Assembly: GCA_000469685.2 (NCBI GenBank)
Contig: LS997562.1
Coordinates: 2,263,992 to 2,327,991 of the forward strand
Direction of reading: 5' to 3'
DNA length: 64,000 nucleotides
DNA from: Haemonchus contortus
Taxonomy: Eukaryota > Nematoda > Chromadorea > Rhabditida > Trichostrongylidae
The notes beneath the pieces are model-generated. The model saw nothing but the letters and a program-made list of their open reading frames with translations. It ran no database searches and was not told where the DNA came from. Made by a program: the position numbers and the translations under genes. Shown here piece after piece: positions 10,592 through 23,235 of the stretch. Numbering within the stretch: position 1 is the stretch's first letter; each line of letters starts with the position of its first letter.

Positions 10592-12139
10592 TAGTCCCCT
10601 TTTCATTGTTCAGCCAAATTCCCAACATACCTTTTTGACTAGATAGTCGCCCCGAGTACAATAAGCTCTTCCTGAATCCTACACAATGTGATCATTACTT
10701 GCTTTGTTTCCCTTTTACAACCAGTTTCCCACTTCCCTTTAGTTTCAAATGAAAATTTTTGGATGCGTTGCAGTCTTGCCAGGGCCCATTTTTCAGCAAC
10801 TCGCCAGTCTCCCACAGCGGATTCCATCCTGAGCATCTGCTTCTAGCTGGGTGATTTGAGTTCATGTCAATTCTGAGACATCTTTCCAAAAAGAAGAAGG
10901 TTTTTAGAAGGAGAAAAAGCACAATCAGTTGGATGTCCGATTATTCCATTGCTGATTCCATTATTGAAGCGGTTTTGTTCACATGCCGTCCAGAATTTCT
11001 CCTGATCCTGACTGAAATTGAAACAATATTACTTTGGTTTTCAGTCCATATGTGGGATTGTGACCAAACCTACCTCATCCGTCCCCCACACCTATTCAGC
11101 CGCTTCTATCAAATGTATAACATAGGCGTTTCCAGTGGTAGTTGTGGAATAAAACTAAGCGTAAGGTTACGGTAGTAGTCAGTCGTACGCAAATACACTG
11201 AATAAGCAGGCATTTTTCTTCATTCTTACCGCCTTGCATCCAGCTTCTTTCCTTCAGTTTCCTCATACTTCTCCCTGTCCATGGGACCAGTTGAGAGAGA
11301 GTTTTTTCTCGTATTATTTTATGAAGGTTTCATACTCACTTTATAATTGAATATTTGGTTTTTTGCTTGTACAGTTCCACTGGTCTTTTTCACTACATTT
11401 TCATTTGAAATCAAAACTAGAGTTTGCCAATTTCATTTCCACGTTTTTTTATTGGAAGCATTCTGACAAGGTAACAAGATGTAATTTGAAGAGTAGATTT
11501 TCTTGTGCATAAATTTAATTATGTTTTAATGCGTTCCCTTTTTTCTCTTTCGATTTCTCCGTCTTCTTTTTTTTTTTACTTCCTTACCAGAGATTCATCA
11601 TCCTAAAACTCAATTCTCAATGGAAATTTCAGTAAAAATTCTCCTATGTAAAGGCAAGCTTTTCTTTTCGTGTTGATCTTCTTATTAGGTTTCTTGCCCG
11701 ACTGCCGAACTTCAAGCTCAATTTACTCTCCGCCACATTCAAAGGCGACAGTTTTCTTTTCTGATGTTTTTTTTTGCGTGGGATCCAACATAAGGTCCTA
11801 TTAGGTTCTTGCGGGGGAGTTATTGTGGAATTGTTTTTTTTTTATGTCGTTTATCAGTTTATTGATATTGAGGGCAAAATGTATGATCTCTGGGTTCTTA
11901 AATCCGATTTTATAATGAATAAGGTTTTTAGAATTTCCGAATACATTAAATGAATTTACAGGCCTGAACCTATTTGTTTTAGACCTATCGCCTTTTTAAG
12001 GCCTTGAGTTACTACTGTTGCTTAAATGCCATGACAATATCTCATAGATAAGTATAACGCGTTCGAATTACGAGTTGTAGATCTGTCTGTGGGAAGACTA
12101 AACTGGAAATTGTTATTTCATGCTATGCTCTTCTTGTAA
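10592..12139. other. T-rich upstream region of gene 2
   Basis: No exon is supportable. The stretch 11200-12100 is strongly T-rich on the plus strand with several runs of eight or more T, as is common in nematode intergenic or 5' regulatory DNA. There is no obvious trans-splice acceptor directly before the ATG at 12140, so a 5' non-coding exon could lie here. Confidence 0.4.
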
Positions 12140-14219
12140 ATGATGTCTCCTCGTTATGTCGACATTGTCGATCCGCAATTCTTCACGTCTTTGGTTTTGT
12201 GTCGAGAACGGTACGACCATTCTGAAAGTTCCCAACATCTGAATTCAGATTCCTTCCACCAAATGGTAAAAACATGCATAATCTGTGGAAGGCCTGTTCA
12301 TGCAGACGAAGTACGACGATCATCAAGTGCTCGACGTCAAAACATCATTCTAATGGCATCCCTTTCACTGGGTGGAGAAATAGAACGATCGAACGTTGAT
12401 GCTCTAGTTGATAACGCTTGTACCGATAACAAATTCTTTTGCCATACACATCTTGTGACAGCGGTGAGTTTGAATCAAAAGATAATTAAAACTCAAGTGA
12501 AAGCTTTTTTTCGATGTAGGCACAGTATATATCAGCCGAGATGGCCATGGCTGGAAGACGATTTTCTCATTTTGAAGATCCTACAGCATGGGCAAGTACT
12601 GCATACGTCACATTGGCAGATATACCTCCACATCTTGTTGAATCCTTTAATGAAATGAAAAATAATGTACGATCGGCTTTTTAAACTCATATTCTATTTC
12701 TCATTTTCTTTCTATTTTCCTTTGTGAGCTTTTTTTAAGCTTCTTTCCAGTCAGATTGTTTAGGATAATATCGTTATCACAGAAAGAGATGTGTGCACGT
12801 TCCTAAATAACGCCCTACGAAAATACCACGGGACCCCATTGTGGCCTGAGCGCATTGAAGATAGAGTATGTACTGAACTTGTACTTATTTTCTTTGTAGG
12901 TTACAGGTTATTCATCGATTTTGCAGTTAAATTTTGACGAAGGTGCATCCGGAATGATCAGTTCGAGTGCTGCAGGGCTCAAGGAGGGGGCAACCCTTCT
13001 CGATGCTTTGCAAGCAAGTGCAAAGGTACGGTACCCATTTCCATTTACTTCTATTTATGGTATTTATTTGTTTCATTTTCAGCAATTTGATGGTACACTT
13101 GATGCCAGCGATACAGTATGTCATCCTTCACCTTCGTTCCTCCAAACATCACATTCAGAGCAGAAAGATCCAGTTACCAAAGGCAAATATTATCTAGTCA
13201 AGGGAGAAAAATTGATGCAACTATTCCGATTCTGTCCCGAATGTGGCGAGAAACTACGCAGCACGAAACTGACTGCTGCTGGAACAGCGGCCATTGTGGA
13301 GTATGTATGTGGGAATTGTTGTCATCATACAGATGAGCAAAGGCATTGGGAGAGTCAAGAGCGGACTGTTCGTCATTTGAAAGAACGTACATTAAAAGGC
13401 AATGTTGCTCTTTCGGTTGCGGCTCTAACTACTGGACTTCGTTATGCTGTGAGTTTTGAAAAAAGTTATTTTACTTGTGATCCCAGTATTTCAGTTTCTT
13501 TAGGAACTTGAGCTATGGGCTAGGCAATTGAAGTTGTCGTTCTTGTCAAAAGCAGCTTTTTTGAAAATGCTTGAGTGGACGAGACCGGCCGCAGAAGACG
13601 TATACTGTAATCATTTGAGGTCTGTCGTGGAAAGTGTGCAAGCATTTTTCAAGGTATGCAGTTGGTTTTGGAATTCCACCTTTCTCCAAGTGCATAGGTA
13701 TTGATCGTTCCAGGAGGGTGGAGGTTTTAGCCTATCCTCCAGTAGCGCTTACGATGGCCTGGGCTATTCTTCACCTAAAGATGAAAAGATTCGAGAGAAC
13801 TCGTGCACTTATCCAACCTTGAATATATCCTTTCAAAGAGATATGCGTGATTCTCGATGTTCTTCTGGCGCTCCCAGCCGTGCTTCGGATAAATTACATT
13901 GTGATAGGACGTTCTAGTAAGTCGTTTTAGTTTTATTTTTCGATAGCACAGGATACGGTAGTGATACTTATTCGAGTTTTTCAGTCCAATTATGACTCAT
14001 CCATTGTATGCTTTAATGGCATCCATGCATGCCAATACTGTGAGGCTATCCGAAGTCATTGGAAAAAGGAAGAAGATGAAAATGGCTCATCTGTCCAAAA
14101 AAGCGAAATTGGAGTTGAATTCTCGAGATGAACACGAGTGGAGAGATGCTATATTTCGAGAAGTGCTTAGGCGAAGATCAAAAGCGTTGGAAGGAAATGG
14201 TAGTAATGGCTGTGTATAA
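12140..14219 (+). CDS. LIN-15B-like zinc-binding protein, possibly transposase-derived (525 aa)
   Basis: Nine exons join in phase: 12140-12463, 12520-12666, 12764-12865, 12927-13025, 13083-13115, 13164-13448, 13504-13653, 13714-13916 and 13985-14219, ending in TAA. Introns are mostly 48-98 nt with GTGAGT, GTATGT or GTACG donors. Residues 46-104 hold a C-x2-C then C-H-x-H pattern around RRQNIILMASLSLGG, like the zinc-binding module of nematode LIN-15B-type nuclear proteins. Residues 252-290 hold LMQLFRFCPECGEKL, a second CxxC and an HH, then HWESQ and GNVALSVAAL. That order recalls a domain found in transposon-derived proteins of other animals. The downstream catalytic part of such proteins is not seen; the C-terminus instead is Ser-rich and then basic (KRKKMKMAHLSKKAK), a likely nuclear localisation signal. 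A nuclear DNA- or chromatin-binding role is inference. Introns 4 and 5 are in-frame and open, so their retention would not break the protein. Confidence 0.85.
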
Positions 14220-17200
14220 TGTAAGTAATCATATTTACCAATATTTTTTGGATTGCGAGTTTTAGGCTGTTTAATGAGTTAACTCATAGTGCTGCTTTGA
14301 AGTTTGAATTTGGAACTATCAATTCGTTATGTTTCCATTATTTTATACATTTGATTTGATGTTTCGTTTGTTCAGAACACGGGTTTATGCTATTTATTTT
14401 TGTCATTTTGATGTTTCTGATGTTCTTTCAATTTTCATCAGTAGAGCTTTGGCCATATAATATGAAATGAATTTTATGTACAGTGTACCCCGGCTATGGC
14501 GTTTAAGGTAGGGTATTTTGAGTCGTGCTGTGGATGGATGACTGACTCTAAATCTTGTCACCATCAAATCTACAACTTTTCATGCCTTTCTACAGTATTT
14601 GTTTGTAGTTGATTCCAGTTATAAGTTGTAGGAATGCTGGGAAAGCATAGAGTTATCAGAAAATTTTAGTTTGGAATTGTTTTTGAGGGGTTATAAACTT
14701 TCAATCACGCTCATAAGGGCAGGCAGGTATGACTCACAGAGTTTGGCGAGCTGAGATCGACAGAAATTTTCTCCATAACAGTTCCCCCGTCAATATTACT
14801 CTCCTCCTTCCAGTACCCTCTCCCATACTTTTGCTTGTCTCTTTACTCTCCTTAATTTGTGTCGGCAATTGATTTCCGGTGAGAAGGGTGAAATTATCAC
14901 GCCTCTGAGCTAAATAATTAGTATCCGTCTCTCCGTCTTCCTATCTTCTCCACGTCGCTCTTCTTTAGAAGTTACGCAGATGCGGCCATCACCATCTCCC
15001 ACTCGTCAAGGATATGCGTTTCATGCGATGGCCAGAACTCGAACTTCCTTTGCTCAAAATTTCCCGGGCATTAGTGCATCTCCAATTGGATGATTGGTTG
15101 CTTCTAACCAAGAGAAAGGCGCCTGGGCAAAAAAAATCAGAAAAATTGCAATTGTTGTGTGAGATTGTCCTAATTTAGCGATGAGTGACATAATCACACA
15201 AAGCGGAATAGCTGACGATTGCTGAGTGATTAATAAATCGCTGCCATTTTTTTCAAAAAACGAATTTTCTAATGGGACAACTCTTCGACTATGGGTGGCT
15301 TCACCTATATCTTTCTTAATATTGATATCTTAGGTATCTATTGATCTGTATACAAGTTCAAATGTTGCCAAAAACTCGGGCCATAAGCGCAAGTTCCACA
15401 CATTGCCGAATCTCTCATAAGCGAAGCTATCCGAGACATCTTTTTACTAACTTATATTTTGAAATACCTCGTCAATTTTGGGGAGAGTTGATTGCACGGC
15501 GGAATCGGTTAGGAGATACTCCTGCTCGTCGCTCGTCACTCTTCCCAATTTCCCTTTTATTCTAGCTCTCATTACGTCGAGAGTCATGCTAGAAGGCGAA
15601 ATCGTCAAATAAAACAGGGGCTAATATTTCTCGCACTTGATAGCGTCATCTGAAAATATTGCTTCCCGAAAACGAGGTTGCACCTATAGGGCAAGTCAAC
15701 AGAGAAGGGTATCAGTGCCTGCTCAAGGACCGACTATTCGAAAGCCACTCCATTTTCCTCTATTTCATTTTCCTGATGACCATCTATTTTTGATGGAAAC
15801 TTCCTCCGTCTATCTCCTAAGGTATGGCTCCAGCTAATGTTTTCGCTTTGTGTTGTTAGGGTATCAGTGAGGGTGCTGTACGACCAATTCTGTCTCCATT
15901 TCTTGGACCCTGAAAAGGGTTATCAGACAATGCAATACCCTGCTCACCTTCCATGGAGGTATGATCTGTAGGTTAACGAGTATTAAGGAGAAGCTTCTTG
16001 GTGCAAATCAAACCATTGTGGATGAGACATGCATATGACTTTTATACAAAATTGTATAAGCGGAAAATATGCCTTTACAAACAAGCGCAAACATTCCTGT
16101 AATGTGGAGGGAGATAATCCCAAGGAGATCCCCCTATCACCCCTTATCAACTTTTCGATCAAAACCGTCCTAGAAATGATCGTGCCAAAAATTCAGCCCA
16201 AAAGGGGAGGGGAGATTCATAGGTCTAGGGCAACCCTTGAACCGCCACACGTCATCTGAAGGGAAAAACGTAAAAGTGCCAGCATACTAAACTACTAAAT
16301 ATAGAAATGTGCTGGAATTAGGCATTTTACATAAGTTCCAGACATCCCAGAATCATCGTTCGTGGAACTAATTTCCGCTCTAAGGCACGGAAATATGTTT
16401 GTACACCTGCACTTAGGCACGGAAATAGGTACGATGACGGCGAACTTCCAATAAAAACTCGTCTGAAAGTAATGAAAAATTTGAATGAGTAATTCTTTGT
16501 TGTGACTATTTCCATCTACTTAATTTAGGGGCTGCTGAGTCATGAGATCGAGGAACGCTTCTCGCGATAGGGCAGATTTTGATTCTAAAATCATCTGACA
16601 GTCCTTTTTGTGGCGCTTAGTTTTCTTGAAATCGATTGATCTACTCGTTTTTTTAGATATCCATTTATTTCCATTCTGATCGTTCAAACTTGGCTTATTC
16701 AAGTGCCGCTAGTACTGGATGAAAGACTAATGCATGGCGCAACCCAAAAGTGGGATCGATCAAGTACAAAATCTCCTTCTTCCCATACAGTTTCGAAATT
16801 AAAAACAAATGCATGTCCCGTAGGAGGGGAGCAGAATTTAAAAAGGTGTTTGGAGGCCCTAGCACCTATGTTATTTCGTTGCAAGCTTGGAATTCTTTTC
16901 TATTTTGATGCTACCTCGTACCAGTCGGTCACTGACAACTGCTTCGTTCATCGACTTCATTTACAGCCTCATTGTTGTCCTCAGCTGTGCACTTTTCGTA
17001 TCAGCTGTAAAAATTGTTCTAGCGCCTAATAATATTCGGCTAAATGATGTAAAGGCTTTTTAGTTACTGTACATAGGTGTATTTATGAGGTATTTTATGG
17101 TATCATGTTGTATAACAGCATTTATAAACCTTCTAGGCTTCGTTCCAGTGGGATGATCTTATTCCCAGTAGTTAGTGTTTGCCACTCTGGGCAGCTGATA

Positions 17201-17470
17201 CAGTCCAGTGCCTCGAACGCTTGATTTTTAAATATGATTTTGAATTTCTGTCACTGCAGAGATCCCAACTTTGCCCAGTGGATCTTAGAGCTCAGCTAAG
17301 TCGCCTCAAACTCGTCTGAGAGGTTAGAAGCATTGAGTGATTCGCTCAGAATATGTTGGAGAGCGGTGCGTGACCAACAACCTTCGTGATTCCTAGGGAA
17401 AATTGGAGACATGGCGTACACTGAAAGGCTTGTTGAGCTTGGACTGGTTTGTTCTTATAATATATGTGAA
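14220..17470. other. Intergenic region downstream of gene 2
   Basis: No AATAAA is visible close after the TAA at 14219. One candidate coding stretch (14969-15178) is listed separately. Open frames at 15341-15837 and 16703-17029 have no splice context or recognisable motif and are not supported as genes. Confidence 0.35.
14969..15178 (+). other. Candidate 3' exon, 69 codons
   Basis: After the acceptor CTTCTTTAG, one frame stays open for 69 codons to a TAG. It encodes Leu-rich sequence (RWPELELPLLKISRALVHLQ) followed by a Lys-rich segment. A second frame, entered at an alternative acceptor (ACGCAG), is also open and Ser/Pro-rich, ending at a TGA near 15093. No partner exon was found, so it may be chance. 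Confidence 0.2.
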
Positions 17471-17584
17471 TGAAAAACTTATAGAATCAGATATTTCCTT
17501 ACCATTGTGAACCCGTTGGTAAGGAAATATATGATTCTATAAGTTTTTCAACTCACAGAGTCATATATTTCCTTACCAACGGGT
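17471..17584. repeat. Nested palindrome with three arms
   Basis: Arm 1 (17471-17504) is the near-perfect reverse complement of arm 2 (17517-17550), with a 12-nt loop. The segment 17511-17534, overlapping arm 2, is the perfect 24-nt reverse complement of 17561-17584. Arm 2 can therefore pair with either neighbour. The core is GGTAAGGAAATATATGA. Confidence 0.9.
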
Positions 17585-20500
17585 TTATAAAGTTCCAACA
17601 GGGTTCCCATAAAAAAAATAAAATAAAGATATAAATTGTTATGGAAATAAAGCAGGTATAAAAGATCAGCGTCGAAATCGCCTAGTAAGGAATGTCAGAC
17701 TTTTAAGTATCGCTGGGACATTTTCGAGAATTTTCCACGTGGAAGGACCTGCTTTAGAGCGCTTACATAGGCTTAAGCCAACGTCGAGTACACGGCGCGT
17801 CAAACAAACATCCATCTGACCGACCTCTCAAATCTAATCGCCGTTTTCTGGCTTCAATCCTGCAAGTACGGGCAAGCTCCAATTCAGGTTCATATTTCTA
17901 TGGGAGGGATAGAAAAGTGACTGATCAGCTAGTGCTTATGTGAGAGTGTTAAGGTGGCAAACAATATGAGTTATGAGTGTAAAGTAAACATACTTAGAAA
18001 AAGTATTCAGTGTAAACCACCCAAGCTTCTGATTGGGATGACCCCCACAGAAGTACTTCCTAGTCAGCTGTTGACAAACCAACAATCCCTGCTGGTGGTG
18101 TTCTTCAAGTGAGTCATGAACCTCTTACTCACTCCTTTTCTCTCGATTAGGCCCAAGTTTTGAAGAAAACATGGACCAGGAAGTATTCCGCTAAAACAAG
18201 CAATAGTCAAGGGGTAATCGAGCGCATGGGCCCTTTTCTTTGGCATTTCCTCTTTCGCTTCTCGGAACCAGTCACGTGAAGAAGTAGTGGACCCAACGAT
18301 CAGAATGATGGTTCCAGACAACCAATTAATTCATATTTATTTAGCATTTTTATTACTGCCAGATTCAGAATGATCGGAGGTCGTATCCAGGGACAATAGC
18401 AACGGTCAAAGTACTGAATGTGGTTTCACTTCCTTCGGTCGAACACATCGAATAGTTTGTTGACTGTAATAGCGTATGGACGAAGCATTCGGCCTCTGAT
18501 GGATTCGAACCATCCACTAAGCTGTTGTAACGCACTACGTAACCACTGCGCTATTGGCCTTTCAGAAGTCAATGAAACGGGAAGTACTAATCCTTGAAGT
18601 GAGTAACAGCAGTTTGTAGCCGTAATAAAAGGATACTGGTTGAAATACCTAAAAAGTGCAACTAACTAGGAAGTCTTCTATTCAAAACCCACTTTTTTCC
18701 GTAAAGTACCCACCCTCCATGGTTAAAAGTACTCCTCCACTTCTTTCGACCAAGCTCACCGCCCTCACCCGCCTGTTCTCAGGGAAGTACATATGATGTT
18801 CGAGACAGACGACCACGTCAAGATAATTTTGCTGTGTAAAGGGGAGGTGGGGTAGGAGGAGCAGAACTTTTTTTTTCTTAGACTTCTTCAATCGTGCTCC
18901 CAGAGGATTGCCTATATTATTCGAATCAGCTCCAATGTCTTCACCATGAATTTCCAGTAGTTTTTCGACTTTTGAAATCGAATTCTCGGCTTATCCAGGA
19001 AAAAGACTTTTCCGGATTTTTTTTCAGTGAATGGACCATGCTTCTGGAAAAATTCATATTCATTCGAGACCAACAAGTGGATGATTCCCTCCTTGAAAAT
19101 TCTCCTTTTTAGTAGTCGTGATTCCAAACTCTAACAATTCCAACTATGATTCATTTTGTTCCTAAATCGAGTTTTTTTGTGTTTTCTTGATTTTTCGGTT
19201 GATCTGTCATACCGTATAACTGCACACCGTCTTGTGCACTTGCCAGTTCCTTCAAAATTCAAGGATGCTATTTTCCCTAGTTGTGTAGCTGACTTCTCGT
19301 TCCTCGTCTCTTGCTCCTAGTTGTCATCGAAATATCACATTTGTATGCATTTCAATCTCCCAAAGTGGAAAAACGCAAAAAGGGATATTCTTGGGGATAC
19401 TCGGGTTACTACTTGATCTGTCTAGGTGAATGGCTAATCAAAATTTACTTCACAAATTAAAGAAAGGACCGTTTCTGCGAAGAACAAATATCTCTCCAGC
19501 TGCTAGAACTCGGACGACCCAAACCTTCTTCCAAATTTCATAGCTTATGTAATTGGTAGATGAAATGACCATCAGCCAGCCATTTTTCATCATGTCACTA
19601 GGCGGTTGGCATGTAAAATCATTCAAGCGCTTTTGACAACTTCGCACTTGGAACGCCTTGACAACTGACTAACCTCAGTGGGTGATTTACAGGTTGATTC
19701 TCCCCATCAAACTGTTTCACGGGTAATTAGAAGTTAAAAACTTCCAGAATTATCTTAACACTACATAGAATGCGGGATGCATTTGAGGGAACCAAGGCCC
19801 ATTTGTGAGGTGCAGGGATTGTAGGAGGTGCACTGCATATGATCAAGCAGTTTTGCTGGTCCAGAATTACCACGAGGAATAGGAAGCTAGTGTTGCGTTG
19901 GTCCGTCTGGGCCCATCCTGGAAGCGCTGCTAGCGGGATTCCGAGAGAAGGCAATATATTGTAACCCAATGATGCCCAATATGTCTGGGAGATGGGCTGA
20001 GTGGCCAATCACATACATAGTACAGTAGACATGGGACGGTTATCTAGTTTAGTGGCAGCTTTTCTGGGAGGGTGAATTTTAATTGAAATCTTCATCAAGT
20101 ATTCCATTGAGAGAGTCCATGGCAACGCTGTTCATCCCAATCAACCATAAGTCTGCATAGAATTTCTAGAAACAGATCACTGGGTAGCAGGGCTTCCCTG
20201 ACGGTCTTCAACTAAGGTTGCCACATTTCTGACCCTTTTAGCGGTAACATGTCGGTAATTCAGAGAACTTGTCAGTTTAGTTGGACGCTTCTCTCCCCTT
20301 GCTCTGTAAGTCTACAGGGCATGTAGTGCGTGAAGCCAGGAATGCTCCAGAAAGAACAGACGTTTCTGCCGCTGCTCTTATGGACCCATAGATCGGATCC
20401 CATTGATGTCAGATAAGCCTCCGGAAAATGATTGACCAAATCCACTGTAGTAAAGCTTGTTTGTGCATTCTATGAAAGCCCTGTTGGTACGCCTAATATA

Positions 20501-22878
20501 CCTGTCCTAGCCCATACTAAAGTATCACATCCAGGGTCAGTATCCAAAGTCTGTATACAGATTCCTAGCTGTCTATGAGCATTGCCCCTCAGAAGAAGAA
20601 GAGCCTTCCCTCCCTAAGGATCAGAGTAGCATGGAGGCTTCCCTAGTACATTCTACCCACCTGGATACCTCTCTACCTAAATTATTCTTTCCGGGAACAA
20701 ATAAGGCCCTGGGAATTCTTTTCCCACCCTCAGCTTCAGCTGAAATTGGGAATATTTCCATTATGGAAACTCCACAAAAATTCCGCCACATTATTTGCTG
20801 ATATGCAGTAGAGAGGGAGGGAGACGGCCATTAGCCAATGTCGTCATTAACTACATACACATTAGGCATATCGGATACGCCTTCATTCATTGCACACCTG
20901 CAGGCCTTCAGGGCTGATTCGAGAGGCCAAGGAAAAAAGTTGTACTTTTGCTTATAGCTAAGGATCGATCGGTCTGGAAGAAGTATAAAAGTGCCTATTT
21001 ATAGGGAATATCGTATTTCCCAAAGCCATTACGCCCATATCACCGAGTTTATTTATTTATCTATTTATTTATACAACCCCTGGAGTGGGCCACAACTAGA
21101 AGCAAGTAAACCACCCGCCGCCACTGTTCAAAGTGAGGTTAGGAGGCGATAGAGGATAGAAGACCGGTGAGGCTCCTCTTGACAGTTGGTGACTACTTGA
21201 AATCTACTCCTAACCGTGGTCTAGCCGAAAAATGGAAAATATTGGCTTCCTTGGGAGTACCTCCACGAAATTGAGGAGAAAATGCCTTAGGGGATGGGAT
21301 GAAAGCGCATTAAGTGCATCTGATCTGCCTACTTTATATATGTCTACTTCCAGGGTATGGTAAGCAGGCTCAGAGTGGTCTAGAAGAAGAAAAGTGGGGT
21401 TTTCACATTCTTTGGTTCAGAGGACTATTGCATATTCCCAAAAGAACCTTTCCCAAGTTCAAAAAGTGCTCCAGACGACGGCGCATCGCCAATCGAGGAT
21501 TACTCAGGATATGTCCATTTCATGGAATCTTCATAGGTCTGCAGGGTAAAAAAGGCTCATGAATCGGTAATCTTGAGGATTAGGGATTAGCCGCCGGCAG
21601 GGACATCGTCTAGTTACTTAAGAGAGCAAAAAGCATCATGCCTTCTGAGTTAATATTAGGTACAGTACTAGTTTTTAGCCAACCTTCACTCGAAGAGTAA
21701 AGAACTATGTATGCGGCATTTTTTCGATTTCTGCTCAGGACCATGCCGTTGTCCTTGATTCAGGATTGTGGTGGATCTGAATGCGTCTTCGCCATTGCAA
21801 GTATTTCTTGCTAAAAGCTTCTGGGCTACTTTGACACTGGACCATATATTATTCAGTGGCCATTTCTACCTTTTGAAATCCATGCTACAATCCTCAGAAC
21901 ACCTGTAATTATCACCTGTCCTATTCAATTCACGGAAGCCATTTATCCATGATTAACCAAGCTCCGATGTTTCAATAGCATATGCCGTCTCAGGTTTCCG
22001 AGAACCTCAGTCAGTGAATAGAACAGCTGAAATGACATCAGACGTGCTCTAAAAGCTACCTTATTCATTTATCTAAATTGAGTCTTTTACCTTTTTTTGC
22101 GGCTCTCGCTCCATCAGTTACCTTTAGAACTTCAATTTTCCCCACAAGACCAACCTTTAAGTTTACTGAAATGTAAAGAGCCCATCAAAACTCCCTTTCG
22201 TTAGAATCTCAGGCCATGGAAACAATTTCCAGAGCAGAATTTCATTCCTGATGATGATTCCCAATGCCATGTGTATGGGATTTTTGAATTTTCATCTCAC
22301 AGAGTCACCTACCCTACCTCCCTTATTGTAACGTCGTATTCCCCGAGTAGGTGGCTTAGGGGTTAGGGGAGCATAGATCTCTGTTGAATAGCAAAGAAAG
22401 CTGGGGTTATGCCAAAGTCCACTTGGGTAATCATCCAGCTGGACCTCTTCAGTATAAAATAAACATTCTGAAAAAGCCCAGGTGAAGCTGTTGGTGGAGG
22501 CGTGGCGACTTTTTCATGACGAATTGGCACCTGTTCGTCCAGTCGGCTTTCATATGACTTACGCTCGATATTAATTAACTTTACACTTTCTTTGAATGAT
22601 ACCAACCTTCCGATAGACATTGCTCTGCACCCATTACTTTACTTACTACTTTAGACCTCTCTAAAGACTCGAATGACAAACGTTTTCTGGTCACAGTCAA
22701 GTGCACTGTGTATTCCACCAAAAAAGACCAGTCATTACACCCTCAGAAACGGAAATGAATATTTGGAAGCATAAAAAAATTATTTGATTAAATTAATTTT
22801 TAATTTTTATACGCTTTACAATCCATCATTGACTATATCCAAGCACGTGTAGGAGCCTTCCTGAAGCCTATGAAAGGC
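17585..22878. other. Gene-poor interval
   Basis: No supported exon on either strand. It contains a tRNA-like relic (18490-18559) and a TTTA/TCTA simple repeat at about 21046-21072. The remainder shows no recognisable gene or repeat match within the window. Confidence 0.35.
18490..18559 (-). repeat. tRNA-like relic (probable SINE head)
   Basis: The minus strand carries an A-box-like TAGCGCAGTGG, an exact B box GGTTCGAATCC and a perfect T stem (GATGG/CCATC). The acceptor stem pairs only at its first four bases plus one, and no proper anticodon arm forms. It is therefore more likely a tRNA-derived repeat than a working tRNA gene. Confidence 0.5.
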
Positions 22879-22998
22879 TTAGCTCCCAGGCTGCTGCTGC
22901 TGCTGCTGACGTTGCTGCTGCTTATGCATGCATTGTTGTTGTTTTTCCTGTTGTTCAAGAGTTTTGCCAGCTTTTAATGAGGGCCCGGCCTGAGTGAC
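22879..22998 (-). other. Candidate C-terminal exon with Gln-rich tail
   Basis: On the minus strand, after an acceptor (CACTCAG) near 22998, the frame reads AGPSLKAGKTLEQQEKQQQ, then a run rich in Gln, ending PGS and TAA (22879-22881). The CAG/CAA mixture looks like a real polyQ tail. No upstream exons were secured on the minus strand, so the parent gene is unknown. Confidence 0.35.
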
Positions 22999-22999
22999 G

Positions 23000-23235
23000 G
23001 CAACGACGCGACGCCGTCATTTCCTCGTTCGACTGGATGACGTCACGCCTCTGACAACGACGACGACGTCGACGATGAGCTGAAGATGTTTACGGGTTGG
23101 GAGGCCGAGGGCACGACGACGTCGACGACGAGGACGACGACGTCTTCGACGTCCATCAACGTCGTCGTCATAGTCGATATTGGCACGCGTGTGGCTGTCC
23201 ATGTGTGTATGGGTGTGTGTGTGTGTGTGGGACCT
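23000..23235. repeat. GAC/GTC triplet-rich low-complexity block and TG repeat
   Basis: Dense GACGAC/GTCGTC triplets (about 23055-23175) are followed by a (TG)n tract (about 23198-23229). Open frames across it (poly-His/Thr, poly-Asp or poly-Arg) are products of the repeats. A similar CGTCGT-rich block occurs at 32905-32990. Confidence 0.75.

Noticed and set aside
18490..18559. Possible tRNA gene on the minus strand
   Set aside because: Only the A/B boxes and T arm are sound; the acceptor and anticodon arms do not fold properly, so it is treated as a tRNA-derived relic.
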